NCBI GenBank assembly: GCA_046732895.1
Contig: JBKPNZ010000060.1
Location: 1-43,341 of the forward strand
Source of the DNA: JBKPNZ01 sp046732895
Lineage (GTDB): Bacteria > Actinomycetota > Thermoleophilia > Solirubrobacterales > 70-9
Direction of reading: 5' to 3'
DNA length: 43,341 nucleotides
Shown in pieces: positions 34,956-43,341 of the stretch. Numbering within the stretch: position 1 is the first letter of the stretch; each line of letters begins with the position of its first letter. Under the pieces are notes generated by a model. That model was not told where the DNA came from, made no database searches, and was given only the letters and a program-made list of their open reading frames with translations. The translations under genes and the position numbers were made by a program.

Positions 34956-36532
34956 GGGTCCTCGTCAAGGAGAAGATCGCCGAGTCGGGCGTCGAGCTGC
35001 TGCGGGAGGACTTCGAGGTGGAGCTGGGCCTCGACTGGGACGACGAGGACTTCAAGCGGCGCCTCGGCGAGTTCGAGGGGATCATCATCCGCTCGGCGAC
35101 GAAGATGACGCCTGAGCTGATCGCCCTCGGTGAGAACCTCCAGGTGATCGGCCGAGCCGGCACCGGCGTCGACAACGTCGACATCGAGGCTGCGACGAAG
35201 CGCGGGATCGTCGTGGTCAACGCGCCGGAATCGAACTCCGTGGCGGCTGCTGAGCACACGCTCGCGCTTGCCCTCGCTCTTTTCCGCAACGTGCCTCAGG
35301 CCCATGCCTCGCTCGTGGGCGGTGAGTGGGCTCGGTCGCGATTCGGGGGCAATGAGCTGTATGGCAAGACGATCGGAGTCATCGGGTTCGGGCGCATCGG
35401 GCAGCTCGTCGCCAAGCGCGCTCAGTCGTTCGACATGGAGGTGCTCGCCTACGACAAGTTCGTGGCACCGGAACGGTTCCGGGAGCTCGGCGTGGAGGGG
35501 ACCGAGACCACCGACGACCTGTATCGGCGAGCGGACCTCATCACCATCCACCTGCCGAAGACGCCCGACACGATCAACTGGATCGACCGCGATGCCCTCG
35601 CCAGGATGCGGGACGGCGTGCGGATCGTGAACTGCGCCCGAGGCGAGCTGATCGACCTCGATGCACTGACCGAGGCGCTCGAGTCGGGCAAGGTGGCGGG
35701 CGCTGCCCTCGACGTCTTCCCGTCCGAGCCCTTCACCGAGCATCCGCTCTTCGGTCGTGAGAACGTGGTCGTGACGCCGCATCTCGGGGCCTCGACGGCC
35801 GAGGCGCAGGACCGCGCCGGCACGATCACCGCGGAGCAGGTCCGTGCGGCCCTGATGGGTGGCGTCGTCACCAACGCGGTCAACATCGCCGCGGTCCGGC
35901 CGGAGGAGATGGAGGCCCTCGCACCGTTCGTTCCCCTCTGCGAGAAGCTGGGGCGGCTTGCGCAGGGGCTTGGCAACGGTTCGGTCGATCGCGTCCACGC
36001 GGAGTTCCGCGGCCGGATCGCCGAGCACGACACCCGGTTACTGGGCATCGCCGTGCTCGTCGGCATCCTGCGCGGGCACACGGAGGAGCAGGTGAACCTG
36101 GTGAACGCTCCGGCAATGGCTGAGGAGCGCGGAATCGAGCTGATCGAGGTGAAGGATTCGGTCTCCGAGGACTTCACGGAGCTCGTCACCGTCCGGATCG
36201 GCGAGGGCGATGCCGCAGTCGAGGTCGCCGGCACCGGCGTCGGGCCGCGGAACGTCCCGTACCTCGTCTCAGCTTGGGGCGAGGGCTTCTATCTGCCCTT
36301 CGACCGCCACATCGTCGCTCTCCGCTACACGGATCAGCCGGGGATGATCGGGCGCGTCGGCACCGCCTTCGGCGAGGAGGGCGTGAACATCGTCTCGGCG
36401 GCCGTGGGAGCGGAGCCGGGCGGGGACACCGCAGTGATGGTCCTCACCACCGACGCCCCCGTCCAACCAGAGACCGTCGCTCGCATCCTCGAGCTCGAGG
36501 GATTCTTCGACGGTCGCGCGGTCAGCGTCTGA
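34952..36532 (+). CDS. serA: D-3-phosphoglycerate dehydrogenase (long, ACT-containing form)
   Basis: 526 aa, type I PGDH with the extra intervening domain. First step of serine synthesis. Substrate-binding domain begins VLVKEKIAESGVELL. NAD motif GFGRIGQLVAKRA (about 147-159). Catalytic residues: Arg in NCARGELID (about 232), Glu in FPSEPFTEHPLF (about 260) and His in TPHLGASTAEAQ (about 281). Intervening domain about 320-450, then a C-terminal ACT domain (about 455-526: IVALRYTDQPGMIGRVGTAFGEEGVNI) that may bind serine for feedback control. Coupled to serC by the ATGA overlap. A quinone oxidoreductase-like gene starts 5 nt after the stop. Confidence 0.96.
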   Translation: MRVLVKEKIAESGVELLREDFEVELGLDWDDEDFKRRLGEFEGIIIRSATKMTPELIALGENLQVIGRAGTGVDNVDIEAATKRGIVVVNAPESNSVAAAEHTLALALALFRNVPQAHASLVGGEWARSRFGGNELYGKTIGVIGFGRIGQLVAKRAQSFDMEVLAYDKFVAPERFRELGVEGTETTDDLYRRADLITIHLPKTPDTINWIDRDALARMRDGVRIVNCARGELIDLDALTEALESGKVAGAALDVFPSEPFTEHPLFGRENVVVTPHLGASTAEAQDRAGTITAEQVRAALMGGVVTNAVNIAAVRPEEMEALAPFVPLCEKLGRLAQGLGNGSVDRVHAEFRGRIAEHDTRLLGIAVLVGILRGHTEEQVNLVNAPAMAEERGIELIEVKDSVSEDFTELVTVRIGEGDAAVEVAGTGVGPRNVPYLVSAWGEGFYLPFDRHIVALRYTDQPGMIGRVGTAFGEEGVNIVSAAVGAEPGGDTAVMVLTTDAPVQPETVARILELEGFFDGRAVSV

Positions 36533-36537
36533 GCCGG

Positions 36538-37569
36538 ATGCGTGCCGTGGTGATCACCAGGCACGGGTCGCCCGACGCGCTCCGGGTGGAGGACCGGCCC
36601 GATCCGGCCGTCGGGCCGGGGCTGGTGCGGGTCGCCGTCAAGGCGGCCGGCATCAACTTCGCCGACACGATGGCAAGGGCCGGCGTCTATCCGGATGCGC
36701 CCAAGCCGCCGTGCGTCGTCGGTTACGAGGTGGCGGGAGAGGTGGAGTCGATCGGCGAGGGCGTGGACACGGTGAAGGTTGGCGATCGGGTCTTCGCCGG
36801 CACTCGGTTCGGAGGCTATGCCGAGCTCGTCTCGGTGGCCGCGGAGCAGGTCCAGCCACTGCCTGCTGATGTCAGCTTCGAGCAGGGCGCGGCATTCCCG
36901 GTGAACTACGCCACGGCCTACGCGGGTCTGGTCCTGATGGGAGGGCTGAAGCCCTCCGAGCGAATGCTGATTCAGGCCGCCGCCGGTGGAGTCGGCATCG
37001 CGGCCACCCAGATCGCACGAAACATCGGCGCGGAGATCTTCGGCACCGCCTCGGCGGCGAAGCACGACGCGATTCGCGAGCAGGGGGTCGATCACCCGAT
37101 CGACTACCGAACCCAGGACTTCGAGGCCGAGGTGAACCGGATCACGGACGGTGAGGGCGTCGACGTGATCATGGACGCGATCGGTCCGTCGAGCTTTCGG
37201 AAGAGCTACCGGGCGCTGCGCCAGGGCGGCCGCCTGATCATGTTCGGCCTCTCAGAGGTGCAGAGCGGCGATCGGCGCGACATCCCCGCCGTCCTGAAGG
37301 GGCTTGCGCGCATGCCGCTGGCGACCCTGCCCTGGTGGAAGAGCCTTGCGGTGATGAACGAGAACAAGGGGGTCTTCGGCCTCAACATGCTCCACTGGTG
37401 GGACCGCGAGGGGAGCCTCGACCGCGTGCTCGAGCCGCTCCTCGGCGATCTCGCCGCCGGCCGGCTCGTGCCGGTCGTTGCCGAAGTCTTCCCGTTCGAT
37501 CGCGCTGCCGAGGCCCACCGCTACATCGCGGAGGGGAAGAACGTGGGCAAGGTCGTCCTCGTGCCCTAG
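36538..37569 (+). CDS. Zinc-free quinone oxidoreductase-like MDR protein
   Basis: 343 aa, medium-chain reductase superfamily. Seen: GroES-like N-terminal part with AGINFADTMARAGVYPDAPKPPCVVGYEVAGEV (about 39-71), nucleotide-binding motif AAAGGVGIAATQIAR (about 146-160) and DVIMDAIGPSSF. No structural or catalytic zinc cysteines are present. The WWKSLAVMNENKGVFGLNMLHWW stretch is typical of the VAT-1/QOR-like subgroup. The probable reaction is NADPH-dependent reduction of a quinone or enone; the natural substrate is unknown. It starts 5 nt after serA and is probably co-transcribed. Confidence 0.88.
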   Translation: MRAVVITRHGSPDALRVEDRPDPAVGPGLVRVAVKAAGINFADTMARAGVYPDAPKPPCVVGYEVAGEVESIGEGVDTVKVGDRVFAGTRFGGYAELVSVAAEQVQPLPADVSFEQGAAFPVNYATAYAGLVLMGGLKPSERMLIQAAAGGVGIAATQIARNIGAEIFGTASAAKHDAIREQGVDHPIDYRTQDFEAEVNRITDGEGVDVIMDAIGPSSFRKSYRALRQGGRLIMFGLSEVQSGDRRDIPAVLKGLARMPLATLPWWKSLAVMNENKGVFGLNMLHWWDREGSLDRVLEPLLGDLAAGRLVPVVAEVFPFDRAAEAHRYIAEGKNVGKVVLVP

Positions 37570-37608
37570 CCGGGCAAGGGCCGCCTCAGCCGCCGCTACG
37601 CTGGCGCG

Positions 37609-38304
37609 GTGACTGCCCTTCACGTCGCGAGCATCGGCAGCCTCTATGAGCGCGCGATCGTCGACACCGGTCGCCAGGCCGAGTTCCTGTTCTTCGTCGC
37701 CTTCCTCGGCAGCTTCGGCTTCATCCGCGGCAGCGCGCACATGATCCGCGCTCAGGTGAGCTGGTGGCCCGGGAACGTCCAGGTCGGCGGCACCCATATC
37801 CACCACCTGGTGTGGGGGATCCTGCTGCTCCTGATCTTCGGCTACGTCGGCGTCGCCATCCAGCCGCCGTCGCCGTGGCACGAGATCGTGGCCGTCGTCT
37901 TCGGCATCGGAACGGGTCTCACACTCGACGAGTTCGCGCTCTGGCTCAATCTCGAGGACGTCTACTGGTCCCAGAAGGGCCGCCGGTCGATCGATGCCGT
38001 CATCGTCGCCGCTGCGCTCTCCGGCATGGTCCTGGTCGGGTTCGCCGCCTGGCTCGACGTCGCGAAGGACGTCGAGGACGGGGTTTTCGCCGTCGTCGGA
38101 GCGTTCGGCGGCACCGCCATCGTCCTCGCGCTGATCAACCTCTCGAAGGAGAAGTTCGGGATGGCGCTGGCGAGCCTGGTTCTCGTCCCGGTCGGCCTCG
38201 TCGGCGCGTTCCGCCTGGGCAGGCCCGGGTCGCTGTGGGCGAAGGTCTTCTACCGCAGCGACGCCAAGCGCCGGCGGGCGAGCGAGCGGTTCGCCGAGGC
38301 CTAG
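37609..38304 (+). CDS. Conserved polytopic membrane protein
   Basis: 231 aa with about six hydrophobic segments. Conserved-looking polar motifs inside the membrane part are GGTHIHHLVWGILLLL (about 58-73) and LTLDEFALWLNLEDVYWS (about 105-122), with His and Asp/Glu residues that could bind metal or ions. The C-terminal tail is basic (RSDAKRRRASERFAEA). TACGCT (37597-37602) lies 6 nt before GTG 37609, fitting a leaderless message. I recognise this type from other actinobacterial genomes only as a protein of unknown function. Confidence 0.8.
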   Translation: MTALHVASIGSLYERAIVDTGRQAEFLFFVAFLGSFGFIRGSAHMIRAQVSWWPGNVQVGGTHIHHLVWGILLLLIFGYVGVAIQPPSPWHEIVAVVFGIGTGLTLDEFALWLNLEDVYWSQKGRRSIDAVIVAAALSGMVLVGFAAWLDVAKDVEDGVFAVVGAFGGTAIVLALINLSKEKFGMALASLVLVPVGLVGAFRLGRPGSLWAKVFYRSDAKRRRASERFAEA

Positions 38305-38348
38305 ATCGACGCGCCGCGGCGTGGTACGGTCGGCCTGGGAGCCCAGGG

Positions 38349-38933
38349 ATGAGGCTGAGCGTCAACCGTCACCTTCTTGCAGGCGTGGCCTTGCTCGGTG
38401 CCTTGACGGCCGGGGCAGCCACCGCCTTTCTCGCGAGCGGCGCCTCGGGCCCACGGGTCGTGACCCTGGTCGGGAACGAACAGAAGGTGGTCACGATCAA
38501 GGGCTCGGACGGGAGGGACGGGCTGACAATCGCCGGGGCGGCGCCGAACTCCATCACGATCGTCGCGAATCGAACGATCTCGAACATGCGGACCGACTGC
38601 GACGTGGGACCGATGAGCACGACCGCGTTCTGCGGTCCCGACACCAAAGGGGAGACAGTCGGCGAGACTATCGACGCCCGACTGGGGGAGGGCGGGGACG
38701 GGCTGAGCTTCTCAGACTCCTTCAGCGAGGACAGCAAGGCGGTCCGGTTGATCGCCCGGGGAGCAGCCGGTGGTGACGCCCTGAAGGGCTCTGACTTCGA
38801 CGACGAATTCGACGGCGGCGGGGGTGATGATCGGCTCCGCGGTCGTCCGGGCGCGGATGACCTCGATGGCGGGACCGGGAAGGACAGCTGCAAGGGCGGT
38901 CCCGGGCACGACCAGATTCGGCGCTGCGAGTAA
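38349..38933 (+). CDS. Exported protein with C-terminal RTX-like calcium repeats
   Basis: 194 aa. An N-terminal signal sequence (about 1-30: basic RLSVNRH, hydrophobic LLAGVALLGALTAGAATAFLA). A central part with a DCDVGPMSTTAFCGPD cysteine pair. From about residue 149, glycine/aspartate nonapeptide-like repeats: GSDFDDEFDGGGGDDRLRG, then RPGADDLDGGTGKDSCKGG and PGHDQIRRCE. These fit the RTX/hemolysin-type calcium-binding beta-roll (GGxGxDxLx), with only about three repeats. The cysteines in the last repeats could close the end by a disulfide. The start ATG 38349 is chosen for the signal peptide. No secretion system genes are nearby, and nothing supports a toxin function. Confidence 0.82.
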   Translation: MRLSVNRHLLAGVALLGALTAGAATAFLASGASGPRVVTLVGNEQKVVTIKGSDGRDGLTIAGAAPNSITIVANRTISNMRTDCDVGPMSTTAFCGPDTKGETVGETIDARLGEGGDGLSFSDSFSEDSKAVRLIARGAAGGDALKGSDFDDEFDGGGGDDRLRGRPGADDLDGGTGKDSCKGGPGHDQIRRCE

Positions 38934-38952
38934 CGACGCCGCGTGCCTGCGC

Positions 38953-38958
38953 TAACCT
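38953..38958 (+). promoter_or_regulatory. -10 box for the leuA leader transcript
   Basis: TAACCT lies 11 nt before the ATG of the leucine leader peptide (38970). Transcription would start about 4-6 nt before that ATG, leaving a leader of about 130 nt before leuA. Confidence 0.5.
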
Positions 38959-38969
38959 GCGCGGACCGA

Positions 38970-39029
38970 ATGACGCCCCGGCTCGACACCCTCGCGCTTC
39001 TCCTTCTCCTCCCCCTGCGGGGGGAATAG
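38970..39029 (+). CDS. leuL: leuA leader peptide, leucine-rich
   Basis: A 19-codon frame encodes MTPRLDTLALLLLLPLRGE and ends in TAG. Eight of 19 residues are Leu, five of them consecutive (residues 10-14, codons CTT CTC CTT CTC CTC). It lies 66 nt before the leuA ATG, directly after a -10 box. Leucine-rich leader peptides before leu genes are the classic sign of attenuation by leucyl-tRNA supply. Here the leucine codon run is also complementary to the leuA Shine-Dalgarno (see the regulatory feature). It is too short to be a stable protein, and the ribosome's movement is what matters. The gene name leuL is used by analogy. Confidence 0.8.
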   Translation: MTPRLDTLALLLLLPLRGE

Positions 39030-39090
39030 CGCTGGGCGGCGCGAGAGCCGCAACGTCAGAGGTCAATCGGTTTCAGAGGAGAAGGAGGGG
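38997..39090 (+). promoter_or_regulatory. Candidate leucine-responsive translational attenuator of leuA
   Basis: The leader-peptide Leu codons CTCCTTCTCCTC (39000-39011) are perfectly complementary to GAGGAGAAGGAG (39076-39087), which is the leuA Shine-Dalgarno region. With two G-U pairs and one further C-G the duplex extends to 38997-39011 with 39076-39090 (15 bp). Between them are a C5-TGCG-G5 hairpin (39011-39024, which shares C39011 with the duplex) and GCGGC-gcgaga-GCCGC (39036-39051). No T-tract terminator is present. The simplest reading is that a ribosome stalled at Leu codons keeps the SD free, while completion of the peptide lets the SD be masked. The pairing is seen directly; the mechanism is inference. 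Confidence 0.6.
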
Positions 39091-39095
39091 AGCCC

Positions 39096-40700
<1,605 letters not shown>

Positions 40701-40703
<3 letters not shown>

Positions 40704-40713
40704 AGTCCCATCA
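40701..40713 (+). promoter_or_regulatory. -10 box of the SDR gene overlapping the leuA stop codon
   Basis: TAGAGT (40701-40706) begins with the leuA stop codon and stands 7 nt before the ATG at 40714. The arrangement is the same as before ilvC, including the identical hexamer and the CCC that follows. Confidence 0.6.
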
Positions 40714-41463
40714 ATGGCGGGCTCACTCGAAGATCGCCGCGTCCTGATCACCGGCGCTTCATCGGGTATCGGCGAGGCAACGGCGGTGGCGATGGCCGCA
40801 GAGGGCGCCCGCGTTGCCCTGGGCGCGCGGCGCAAGGATCGCCTCGACTCGCTCGCGGAGCGGATCGAGGCCGACGGCGGGAAAGCGGTCGCGATCGAGT
40901 CGGACGTCGGCGACGAGGGGCAGGCCAGGAGCCTCGTCCAGACGACCACCGAGGAGCTCGGCGGCCTCGACGTCCTCGTGAACAACGCCGGGGTGATGCT
41001 GCTCGGGCCGGTGGCGGATGCCGATACCGATCAGTGGCGGACGATGGTGAACGTCAATCTCCTCGGCCTCCTCTACTGCACGCATGCCGCGCTGCCGGTC
41101 ATGACCGCGGGTGGGGGAGGGCACATCGTCAACGTCTCGTCGGTGGCCGGCCGCTCCGCGAATGCCGGCTCCGCCGTCTACAACCTGACGAAGTTCGGCG
41201 TCACCGCCTTCTCGGAAGCGCTCCGCCAGGAGGTCCTCCACGACAACATCCGCGTCACGTGCGTCGAGCCCGGCTACGTCGAGACGGAGCTGCAGAGCCA
41301 CAACACGCACCCGGCCGCCGTCGAGGGCCTGAGGAAGATGCGCGACAGCCTGACGCCCCTCACCGGCGAGGACATCGCCAACGCGATCGTCTACGCCGCC
41401 GCACAGCCGGAGCACGTGAGCATCAACGAGGTGCTCGTCCGACCCACCCGCCAGTCGCGCTGA
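40714..41463 (+). CDS. Short-chain dehydrogenase/reductase
   Basis: 249 aa, classical SDR. Cofactor motif TGASSGIGEATAVA (about 14-27), GARRKDRL after beta-2 (Arg residues favour NADPH), NNAGVM (about 90-95), catalytic Ser in VSSVAGRSA (about 143), and Y-x-x-x-K in VYNLTKFG (about 156-160), then VEPGYVETEL. It resembles the YdfG-like 3-hydroxy acid dehydrogenase group, but the substrate is unknown. It lies between leuA and the regulator gene and probably has its own leaderless promoter in addition to read-through. Confidence 0.88.
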   Translation: MAGSLEDRRVLITGASSGIGEATAVAMAAEGARVALGARRKDRLDSLAERIEADGGKAVAIESDVGDEGQARSLVQTTTEELGGLDVLVNNAGVMLLGPVADADTDQWRTMVNVNLLGLLYCTHAALPVMTAGGGGHIVNVSSVAGRSANAGSAVYNLTKFGVTAFSEALRQEVLHDNIRVTCVEPGYVETELQSHNTHPAAVEGLRKMRDSLTPLTGEDIANAIVYAAAQPEHVSINEVLVRPTRQSR

Positions 41464-41484
41464 CTCTCCAGCGAGCAGCCGTCC

Positions 41485-41500
41485 GTACGTGATAACGTAC
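41485..41500. promoter_or_regulatory. Palindrome over the regulator's own -10 region
   Basis: GTACGT-gata-ACGTAC (41485-41500) is a perfect 6-bp inverted repeat with a 4-nt spacer. It overlaps TAACGT (41493-41498), the probable -10 box 7 nt before GTG 41506. The position suggests an autoregulatory operator for the XRE-cupin protein encoded next to it. Confidence 0.55.
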
Positions 41501-41505
41501 AGCCC

Positions 41506-42114
41506 GTGAGTACGGCCACGCCTGAGCAGAGCGAGGGGACGGCGGCGCCCGCAGTGGCCGAGATCGGCCCGCGCGTTCGTGCGCTCCGCGAGTCCATGGG
41601 CCTTTCGCTCCGCGACCTCGCCGCGCGCACGGGTGTGAGCGCGCCGATGCTCTCCCAGGTGGAGCGCGGCGAGACGAGCCCGACGCTCGCGGTCGCCGGC
41701 CGAATCGCGGCCGGTCTCGAGCTCAGCCTCTCGCAGCTCCTGCGTCTCGACGAGGGCGGCAACGCCGTCGTCGTGCGTCGCGGCCAGGGTCGCAGCCGCA
41801 GCCGCGGCGGCCATCGCACAGAGGAGCTGACGCCGCCACTGCCAGGCCAGCGCGCCGACGTCTCACTCCACACGCTCAAACCCGGTGCCACGACTGGTGG
41901 AGCGGCCGACCCGCCGCTGCACGAGCCGGGCAGCCGCGAGGTCGCGGTCGTGCTCGGCGGTGAGCTGACGCTCTACGTGGACGGCGAGCGCCATCTGCTC
42001 CGCAGGGGCGACAGCGTGACCTTCGACGCCGATCTGCCGCATCACTTCGAAAACGACTCCGCTGCCGCGACGACGTTCATTGCCGTCGTTGCGGCCGGCC
42101 TCAGGAGGGGCTGA
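41506..42114 (+). CDS. XRE-family transcriptional regulator with cupin sensor domain
   Basis: 202 aa. N-terminal helix-turn-helix (about 17-75): RVRALRESMGLSLRDLAARTGVSAPMLSQVERGETSPTLAV region, the standard XRE pattern. C-terminal cupin_2 domain (about 110-200): a region ending DPPLHEPGSREVAVVLGGELTLYVDGERHLLRRGDSVTFDADLPHHFEN. Regulators of this layout usually bind a small ligand in the cupin and control one neighbouring metabolic operon. The GTG start has a -10 box 7 nt upstream. The last base of its TGA is the A of the leuC ATG, so it is translated together with leuC. That makes it a candidate local regulator of leucine genes; the ligand is unknown. Confidence 0.9.
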   Translation: MSTATPEQSEGTAAPAVAEIGPRVRALRESMGLSLRDLAARTGVSAPMLSQVERGETSPTLAVAGRIAAGLELSLSQLLRLDEGGNAVVVRRGQGRSRSRGGHRTEELTPPLPGQRADVSLHTLKPGATTGGAADPPLHEPGSREVAVVLGGELTLYVDGERHLLRRGDSVTFDADLPHHFENDSAAATTFIAVVAAGLRRG

Positions 42115-43341
42115 TGGCCCGCACGCTCTTCGACAAGATCTGGGATGCCCACGAGGTCGCCGATGGGCTCATCTACGTCGACCTCCATCTGGTGCATGAG
42201 GTGACTTCGCCCCAGGCCTTCGAGGGCCTGCGCCTCGAGGGCCGCAAGGTCCGCCGGCCCGACAAGACCATCGCCACCGCGGACCACAACGTGCCGACGG
42301 ATGGCACGCCGGCGGCACGGCTGATCGCCGACGCGCTCTCCCGCACCCAGGTCGAGACCCTCGAGCGCAATTGCGAGGAGTTCGGCATTCCCGCGTACTC
42401 CCTCGGCTCCGATCGCCAGGGGATCGTTCACGTGATCGGTCCCGAGCTCGGTCTGAGCCAGCCGGGCATGACCATCGTCTGCGGGGACTCCCATACCTCT
42501 ACCCACGGTGCCTTCGGTGCCCTCGCCTTCGGCATCGGAACCTCTGAGGTCGAGCATGTCCTGGCGACTCAGTGCCTGGGCCAGCGGCGGCCGAAGACGA
42601 TGCGGATCTCCTACTCCGGCTCGCTGCGTCTGGGTGTGACGCCGAAGGACCTGATCCTGGCGACGATCGGCCGCCTGGGCACCTCCGGCATGGTCGGCCA
42701 CGCGGTCGAATACGCGGGCCCGGCGATCGAGAGCCTCTCGATGGAAGGCCGGATGACGATCTGCAACATGACGATTGAAGGGGGCGGCCGCGCGGGCATG
42801 ATCGCCCCGGACGAGACCACCTTCGAATGGATGGAGGGCCGGCCCGCGGCTCCGGCCGACCTCGGCGCGGCCGTGGACCGGTGGCGGGCGCTGCCGACCG
42901 AGCCCGGCGCCACTTTCGACAACGAGGTCCGGGTCGACGCCGGTGATCTGGCCCCCATGGTCACCTGGGGAACCAACCCGGGCATGGTCGTGGAGGTGAC
43001 CGATGCGGTGCCCGATCCGGACTCGCTCGATTCACCGGTGGAACGCGAGGTCGCGGAGCGGGCCCTCGCTTACATGGCGCTCGAACCCGGCACGCCCATG
43101 CAGGAGATCGAGCTCGACCGCGTCTTCATCGGCTCCTGCACCAACTCCCGCATCGGGGATCTGCGCGCCGCCGCCGAGCTGCTCGCGCAGTCGGGCCGCA
43201 GGGCTGCGAAAAGCGTCGAGGCGATGGTCGTACCGGGCTCCGCCCAGGTGAAGGCGCAGGCCGAGAACGAGGGCCTCGACCAGGTCTTCCGCAAGGCGGG
43301 ATTCGAGTGGCGCAGCGCAGGCTGCTCGATGTGCCTGGGCA
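42114..43341 (+). CDS. leuC: 3-Isopropylmalate dehydratase large subunit (partial, cut by window end)
   Basis: 409 codons are visible and the frame is open at the window edge. With LeuD it isomerises 2- to 3-isopropylmalate via a [4Fe-4S] cluster. Start: ARTLFDKIWDAHEV. Family segments: CGDSHTSTHGAFGALAFGIGTSEVEHVLATQ (about 123-153), EYAGPAIESLSMEGRMTICNM. Cluster cysteines are visible: one in FIGSCTNSRIGD (about 341-352) and two in GCSMCLG at the very end. The ATG overlaps the stop of the XRE regulator by one base and is preceded by AGGAGGGG. leuD and leuB probably follow beyond the window, as is usual. Confidence 0.95.
   Translation, partial: MARTLFDKIWDAHEVADGLIYVDLHLVHEVTSPQAFEGLRLEGRKVRRPDKTIATADHNVPTDGTPAARLIADALSRTQVETLERNCEEFGIPAYSLGSDRQGIVHVIGPELGLSQPGMTIVCGDSHTSTHGAFGALAFGIGTSEVEHVLATQCLGQRRPKTMRISYSGSLRLGVTPKDLILATIGRLGTSGMVGHAVEYAGPAIESLSMEGRMTICNMTIEGGGRAGMIAPDETTFEWMEGRPAAPADLGAAVDRWRALPTEPGATFDNEVRVDAGDLAPMVTWGTNPGMVVEVTDAVPDPDSLDSPVEREVAERALAYMALEPGTPMQEIELDRVFIGSCTNSRIGDLRAAAELLAQSGRRAAKSVEAMVVPGSAQVKAQAENEGLDQVFRKAGFEWRSAGCSMCLG

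Noticed and set aside
38349..38933. RTX protein as a toxin
   Set aside because: Only about three calcium-binding repeats, a Sec-type signal and no type I secretion genes nearby; a general exported calcium-binding protein is enough.

Overview
The window looks like chromosomal housekeeping DNA from a high-GC actinobacterium. Reasons: consistently GC-rich codon use, an actinobacterial type of SerC, DUF4389, DUF4234 and DUF2510 proteins, menaquinone genes, lipoproteins with LAAC/VAAC lipoboxes, and many apparently leaderless genes with a TANNNT -10 box 6-9 nt before an ATG or GTG. The mixture (NDH-2, UDP-sulfoquinovose synthase, men genes among ilv/ser/leu genes) would fit Thermoleophilia (Solirubrobacterales or Gaiellales), but that placement is inference. 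I see no prophage, insertion sequence, CRISPR array, tRNA or rRNA.

Layout. 1-6.6 kb: a small lipoprotein (-), cysK and cysE (cysteine synthesis), a PcrA/UvrD helicase, folD and a small membrane protein. 6.6-9.1 kb (-): a membrane protein followed by a GMC-type alcohol oxidase. 9.2-14.1 kb (+): gatC-gatA-gatB (tRNA amidotransferase), then NDH-2 with a small membrane zinc-ribbon protein. 14.2-15.2 kb (-): a DUF2304-GT2 glycosyltransferase. 15.4-18.8 kb (+): a UDP-sulfoquinovose synthase-like gene, ilvB and ilvN. 18.9-21.6 kb: a large GT-C-like membrane protein (+) and a PF03640-type lipoprotein (-). 21.7-29.8 kb: a menaquinone island with menF (+), menB-menA-menC and menD-crotonase (all -), and menE (+, divergent from menB). 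29.8-32.0 kb (+): an NTF2-like protein, ilvC and a DUF4389 protein. 32.0-33.8 kb (-): cupin, DUF4234/DUF2510 and YjbQ operon. 33.8-38.9 kb (+): serC-serA, a quinone oxidoreductase, a membrane protein and an RTX-repeat exported protein. 38.9-43.3 kb (+): a leucine leader peptide, leuA, an SDR, an XRE-cupin regulator and leuC (cut by the window end).

Together the genes cover serine (serC, serA), cysteine (cysE, cysK), branched-chain amino acids (ilvB, ilvN, ilvC, leuA, leuC) and most of menaquinone synthesis (menF, D, C, E, B, A; no menH, menI or menG seen). NDH-2 would feed electrons into the quinone pool.

Most notable observations: (1) upstream of leuA there is a 19-residue leader peptide with 8 leucines. 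Its leucine-codon run is perfectly complementary over 12 nt (15 nt with two G-U pairs) to the leuA Shine-Dalgarno region, which suggests a translational attenuator in which the sensing codons are also the anti-SD. (2) There is a recurrent leaderless-start signature, including two cases where the TAG stop of one gene forms the first half of the next gene's -10 box. (3) A short crotonase, translationally coupled to menD, lacks the segment carrying the second hydratase glutamate. (4) A dispersed 31-nt hairpin element shows compensatory stem changes.
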